From positions 1 to 45,665 of the forward strand of contig MU624588.1 of NCBI GenBank assembly GCA_025349905.2: DNA of 45,665 nucleotides, in the 5' to 3' direction. Below are positions 42,667 to 45,665 of this stretch, piece by piece (within the stretch, counting starts at the first letter, position 1; the number at the start of each line of letters is the position of its first letter). A program made the position numbers and the translations under genes. The notes under the pieces are model-generated. The model had not been told where the DNA came from. It worked only from the letters and a program-made list of their open reading frames with translations, and ran no database searches. Origin of the DNA: Blastocladiella britannica. Its lineage: Eukaryota > Blastocladiomycota > Blastocladiomycetes > Blastocladiales > Blastocladiaceae.

Positions 42667-43742
42667 ATGGCCTCCCGGTCCCGGACCGCGCTCTTTGTGC
42701 AACTCCGGCAATCCAACCCGCGGCGCATTGACACCAGCAGTGGTCCAGGAGGAGGAGGAGCGCGCGCTCCCGCGGGACTCGACTCGGAGAAAGTGGGTCT
42801 GATATCCGCCGACGATGACCGGCCTTCCGCCGGAGGTAGCAGTGGCCAGCACCACGCCGCCATCGACATGCCAACAGCCCCCGCAGCAGCCCTTCCGCCC
42901 GCATGGGTTGATACGGTGGATGCGATCGAAGCACAACTGGACCGCATTGCCCAGCAGCTCGCGCAGTTGGAGGCAATGCACAAGAAACAGCTGTTGCCCG
43001 GGTTCGACGACCGGGCCGACTCGGACGCGGCCATTGATGCTGCGGCCGGGCAGCTGGCACTCGCGTTCAAGGGCGTGCAGACGCTGATCAAGCGGTTTGG
43101 GGCGGCGCCGCCCAGTGGACGACGGAAACCAGGGGGAGCTGCGGACCCGCCGTCGCCACAGGAAATCAAACTGCACAAGAACGTGGCGTCGCGGTTGGCG
43201 TCGCGGGCCAGTGGACTGTCGACGCAGTTCCGGAGCATGCAGTCGAATTACCTGTCGCGTACGTGTACCATTTACTCCAAAAAGGTCCAAAAGATTCACA
43301 AAAATGGAAACAAATAGGACTCAAATCCAGGACCCTCAACACGGCCCCATTGTTCTCGCTATCGGACGATGATGAGGATCCCAGCACCGTAGGCGGAAGT
43401 GCAGCGCAAGCGTTCACGGCCGCGCAAGAGCAGTCGGTAGCGCGCAACGATGTGGTGCTAGTGGAGCGCGAGCGCGAGATTGAAGCGATTGCGACCACAA
43501 TCGGTGAAATCGCTGAACTGTTTCGCGACATGCAGAACATGGTGGTGGAACAAGGGTCGTTGCTGGACCGCATCGACTACAACCTGGCCGAAACACAGAC
43601 CAACGTGCGCAAGGGCAACCAGGAGCTGGTGGTGGCCCAGGGGTACCAGGTGGCCGCACGCAAGAAGATGATGATCTTTTTGCTGGTGCTGGCGATCGTC
43701 TTTGTGATCCTGCTGCTGGCCATCAAGCGCAAGACTGGGTGA
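42667..43742 (+). CDS. TLG2: Qa-SNARE Tlg2 / syntaxin-16, two exons
   Basis: Exons 42667-43258 and 43318-43742 join in frame to 338 residues (59-bp intron, GTACGT). The N terminus MASRSRTALFVQLRQSNPRR fits the short N-peptide (R-T-x-L-F-x-x-x-R) by which Tlg2 and syntaxin-16 bind the SM protein Vps45. A helical Habc-like region spans about 75-195. The SNARE helix (about 247-305) runs EREREIEAIATTIGEIAELF, then RDMQNMVVEQGSLLDRIDYN, with the zero-layer glutamine near 276. A single C-terminal anchor MMIFLLVLAIVFVILLLAI ends in KRKTG. Role: fusion of endosome-derived vesicles with the trans-Golgi network and part of the Cvt/autophagy membrane supply. It is followed after 12 bp by a second ORF. 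Confidence 0.93.
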
Positions 43743-43754
43743 ATAAAATTTATT

Positions 43755-44186
43755 ATGAGTAAAAAACTGCCCCCGCCAGCCGAGATCCACCGGGCTGTGC
43801 TGTCCAAGAACGCGGCCGTGTTGGCCACCGCCGAGTCGACCGCGGCCGCCGATTTCTTGGCGTCGTATGCCACAACAACGACATCCGACAATGCACCCAA
43901 TGCCCGCGCCGCCGCGTCCGCGCTCGGCCTTTTGTCCGATGTGGACGCGATCCTCGACTCGCAGTTACACGCGGTGATTGCGCGGCAGTCGGCGGCGGGA
44001 GCAGTGCCCGATGCTGATGCGATTGCTGCAGCTCTGACGGACCGAGTGCGAGCACAGCTGGCGCTGCCGCGGTTTGCCGACGCACGTATGCGGCGCATTG
44101 ATGCCGCGGTTGGGCACGAGGTCACGTCTGCGGTACGGCCGCTGGTTCGGGCCGAGATGGCCGAACGCGGGCTGCTTTCGCCATAA
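43755..44186 (+). CDS. Small uncharacterised helical protein
   Basis: An intronless 143-residue ORF starting 12 bp after the TLG2 stop on the same strand. The sequence is Ala-rich and predicted mostly helical (IHRAVLSKNAAVLATAESTA, then LGLLSDVDAILDSQLHAVIA, then RVRAQLALPRFADARMRRID). It has no signal peptide, membrane segment or cysteine motif. The first codons (MSKKLPPPAEIHRAVL) look like a real N terminus, and codon use resembles its neighbours. I do not recognise it. Candidates are small subunits of tethering or microtubule complexes, but nothing supports a choice. The spacing suggests that it either lies on one transcript with TLG2 or is driven from within TLG2. Its stop is 24 bp from the stop of the convergent next gene. 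Confidence 0.6.
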   Translation: MSKKLPPPAEIHRAVLSKNAAVLATAESTAAADFLASYATTTTSDNAPNARAAASALGLLSDVDAILDSQLHAVIARQSAAGAVPDADAIAAALTDRVRAQLALPRFADARMRRIDAAVGHEVTSAVRPLVRAEMAERGLLSP

Positions 44187-44210
44187 TGTAAAGTGTATAT
44201 TATTTTGTCT

Positions 44211-45656
44211 TTATAATTCAGCACCACCACCGAGGCCGCCGCCGCCGCCGCCGCCGCCATCTTGTTGAGCGGCGATCATTTCGGCTGCGTTGGTGGCCGG
44301 GTCCAGCGGGTGCACGCCCGGCACCAGCGTGACCACAAACGACACGGCCACCAGCCACAGGTCGGCCAGAATCCCGGACGACGTTTGCGCAAGTGGTGGT
44401 GGTACTTGGAAAGGAGCTGTTGCTGCCGCCGCCGCATTGTCACCACCGGCACCAGCAGGAGCAGGAGTGGGGGCAGCGGGAGGATGCAGGACTGCGCGGA
44501 TCCGAGCCATCACCGCGCGCGCCATTCCGTCGTAGACACCGAGGTGAATGGTCATGAACAGCACCGCCACCAGCGCATAGTCTTCCGGGTCGGCCCCAAA
44601 CAGGTCGCCCGCCAGCATGCGCACCAGCACCAGCCACCGCATGGCGCCAAACATGGCCGACCACAGCGCCTGGGTGCGTGCGCGCAGGTCGGGTGGCGCG
44701 CCTGGGTACCAGGTCAGGATATGAGCAACGAGGCTGACGAGCGATCGGGCGTCCGTCGCACCTCCTCGCGGAACAATGGCTGCCGGATCTGCTGCTGCTG
44801 CTGCTGCTTGTGGTGGTAAAGGTGTGGTCGGAGTTGGGGTCGGGAGCGGTGCAGCACCATCGGTAGCGGAAGAGGAAGAAGCAGCACGGACAGCGGCCGA
44901 AGTGGACATGGCGATCGAGACGGCGCGGCGCACATGGGCAGTGTAGTAGTCGTGATAGTACCGGGCAACGTACGCGCTGTAGTCCTCATCATCATTCTCA
45001 TGGTCGTCCTCAGCAGCAGAGATTGATACTGCAGGAGGGGGCAATGAACGACGTTGTGAGACGGTGGCAATTGACGTTGGTGGAAGAGCTACAGTCACCG
45101 CTGCTGGTTGGACGGGCATCGCGAAATTCATCAGTGGGGCACTTGAAGAAGGCGCGATCGAAGCGGGGGTGTCGAAGCGCGGAGTGGCCCGTAGCGGCTG
45201 GCCAAGACGCATCAGTGGCGGTTGGTGCTGGTGCTGCTGGTGCTGCTGGCAATGGTGGGACACAAAGGGCGTGGGGACCGGATCGGGGGTCCGTAGCAGC
45301 GCGTGCATCGTAATCACGGACGACGACGGCAGGAACTAATATTAACAATGGTGAGTATAGAAGGCCAACCATTGAGAACGACAAAAAGAATACAATACCA
45401 AAGAAAAAGTATCGGCCAAGTTTTCGTGACGGTCAGCGAGCACTCGACCCGAAAACACCAGTTCCAGGGAAGTAAACGACGGCTGGGTTGGAATATCCCT
45501 CAGCATCGCGGCCAGCGCGGTCCGGAGAGCTCCGACGGTCGCGTGTGGGGTCACCAGACGCGATGGCAGGTGGTACACTGCTTCCAGGGCAAGGGACGCG
45601 TGCAGGTGCGGGGAGGCGATGCGCAGCGTGAACGGGTGCTGTTGGGTTGTGGTCAT
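44211..45656 (-). CDS. Ubiquitin-like-domain membrane protein (HERPUD/Dsc3-like), two exons
   Basis: Exons 45656-45399 and 45335-44211 join in frame to 460 residues (63-bp intron, GTATTG). Residues 1-90 form a ubiquitin-like fold: a beta start FTLRIASPH, then VGALRTALAAML for the helix, then LELVFSGRVLADRHENLADTF for the LI(Y/F)xGrxL-DxxxL hallmark. A His/Pro/Ser-rich linker follows. The C-terminal third has two hydrophobic stretches (ALVAVLFMTIHLGVYDGMA and DLWLVAVSFVVTLVPGV) and ends in poly-Gly. N-terminal UBL plus C-terminal membrane hairpin is the layout of HERPUD1, Usa1 and Dsc3, cofactors of ER or Golgi ubiquitin ligases in protein quality control. Overall assignment is by architecture, so paralogous UBL membrane proteins remain possible. 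The start is 9 bp from the window end, so the 5' UTR is missing. Confidence 0.72.
44235..44258. repeat. GCC trinucleotide run (poly-Gly codons)
   Basis: GCC repeat on the plus strand near the 3' end of the UBL membrane protein gene, encoding its C-terminal glycine run. It is likely polymorphic in length. Confidence 0.8.
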
Positions 45657-45665
45657 TTTTTTTTT

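Noticed and set aside
1..45665. CRISPR arrays, bacterial operons, insertion sequences
   Set aside because: The DNA is eukaryotic with spliceosomal introns; no spaced direct repeats, transposase or terminal inverted repeats were seen.

Overview
The window is nuclear DNA from a eukaryote, most likely an early-diverging zoosporic fungus. Genes are GC-rich and rich in Ala, Pro and Gln. Nearly all are split by short introns, mostly 47-130 bp, with GTACGT/GTRYGN donors, CTAAC/CTRAC-like branch sites and AG acceptors. Exon joins given here were chosen by hand so that the reading frame and the conserved protein motifs both continue. A near-complete IFT122 gene (intraflagellar transport) means a flagellated stage, and a White-Collar-2-type PAS/GATA protein points to Fungi. 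Together with base composition and protein style I lean to Blastocladiomycota (Catenaria/Allomyces-like); this placement is inference.

Layout. 73-5444, all minus: phosphoacetylglucosamine mutase (chitin precursor synthesis), a four-CBS protein, and a WC-2-like photoreceptor-partner transcription factor. 5445-7023 is the only sizeable gene-poor stretch; it holds an orphan ORF that I read as a decayed, duplicated HNH/treble-clef nuclease-like protein. 7024-11276 minus: a large LisH/LUFS + Gln-rich + WD40 corepressor resembling plant LEUNIG and fungal Flo8/Som1. 11572-14957 plus: mitoribosomal protein mS38 (Cox24/AURKAIP1 family) and checkpoint kinase Chk1. 15032-18723 minus: an unrecognised coiled-coil protein and an F-box/LRR protein. 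19091-23314 plus: a PQ-loop vacuolar amino-acid transporter and alpha-actinin.

23387-34717, all minus: NOT1/CNOT1, the 2,322-residue scaffold of the CCR4-NOT complex, flanked by three paralogues of a seven-helix membrane protein family that I cannot assign to any named family. One lies just downstream of NOT1 and two lie in tandem upstream. They share three signature motifs and one intron at the same place and phase. This is the best candidate for something undescribed.

34757-37534 plus: a four-exon gene of unknown function and a cytochrome-b5-domain protein. 37575-42452 minus: IFT122. 42667-44186 plus: the Qa-SNARE Tlg2/syntaxin-16 and a small orphan 12 bp behind it. 44211-45656 minus: a ubiquitin-like-domain membrane protein of HERPUD/Dsc3 style.

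Most genes are unrelated housekeeping or cell-biology genes, not a pathway cluster. The genome is compact: several convergent gene ends lie 24-75 bp apart, and one divergent pair of start codons is only 39 bp apart. There is one 10-N assembly gap (24002-24011), inside an intron. I saw no rRNA, tRNA, CRISPR array or intact transposon.
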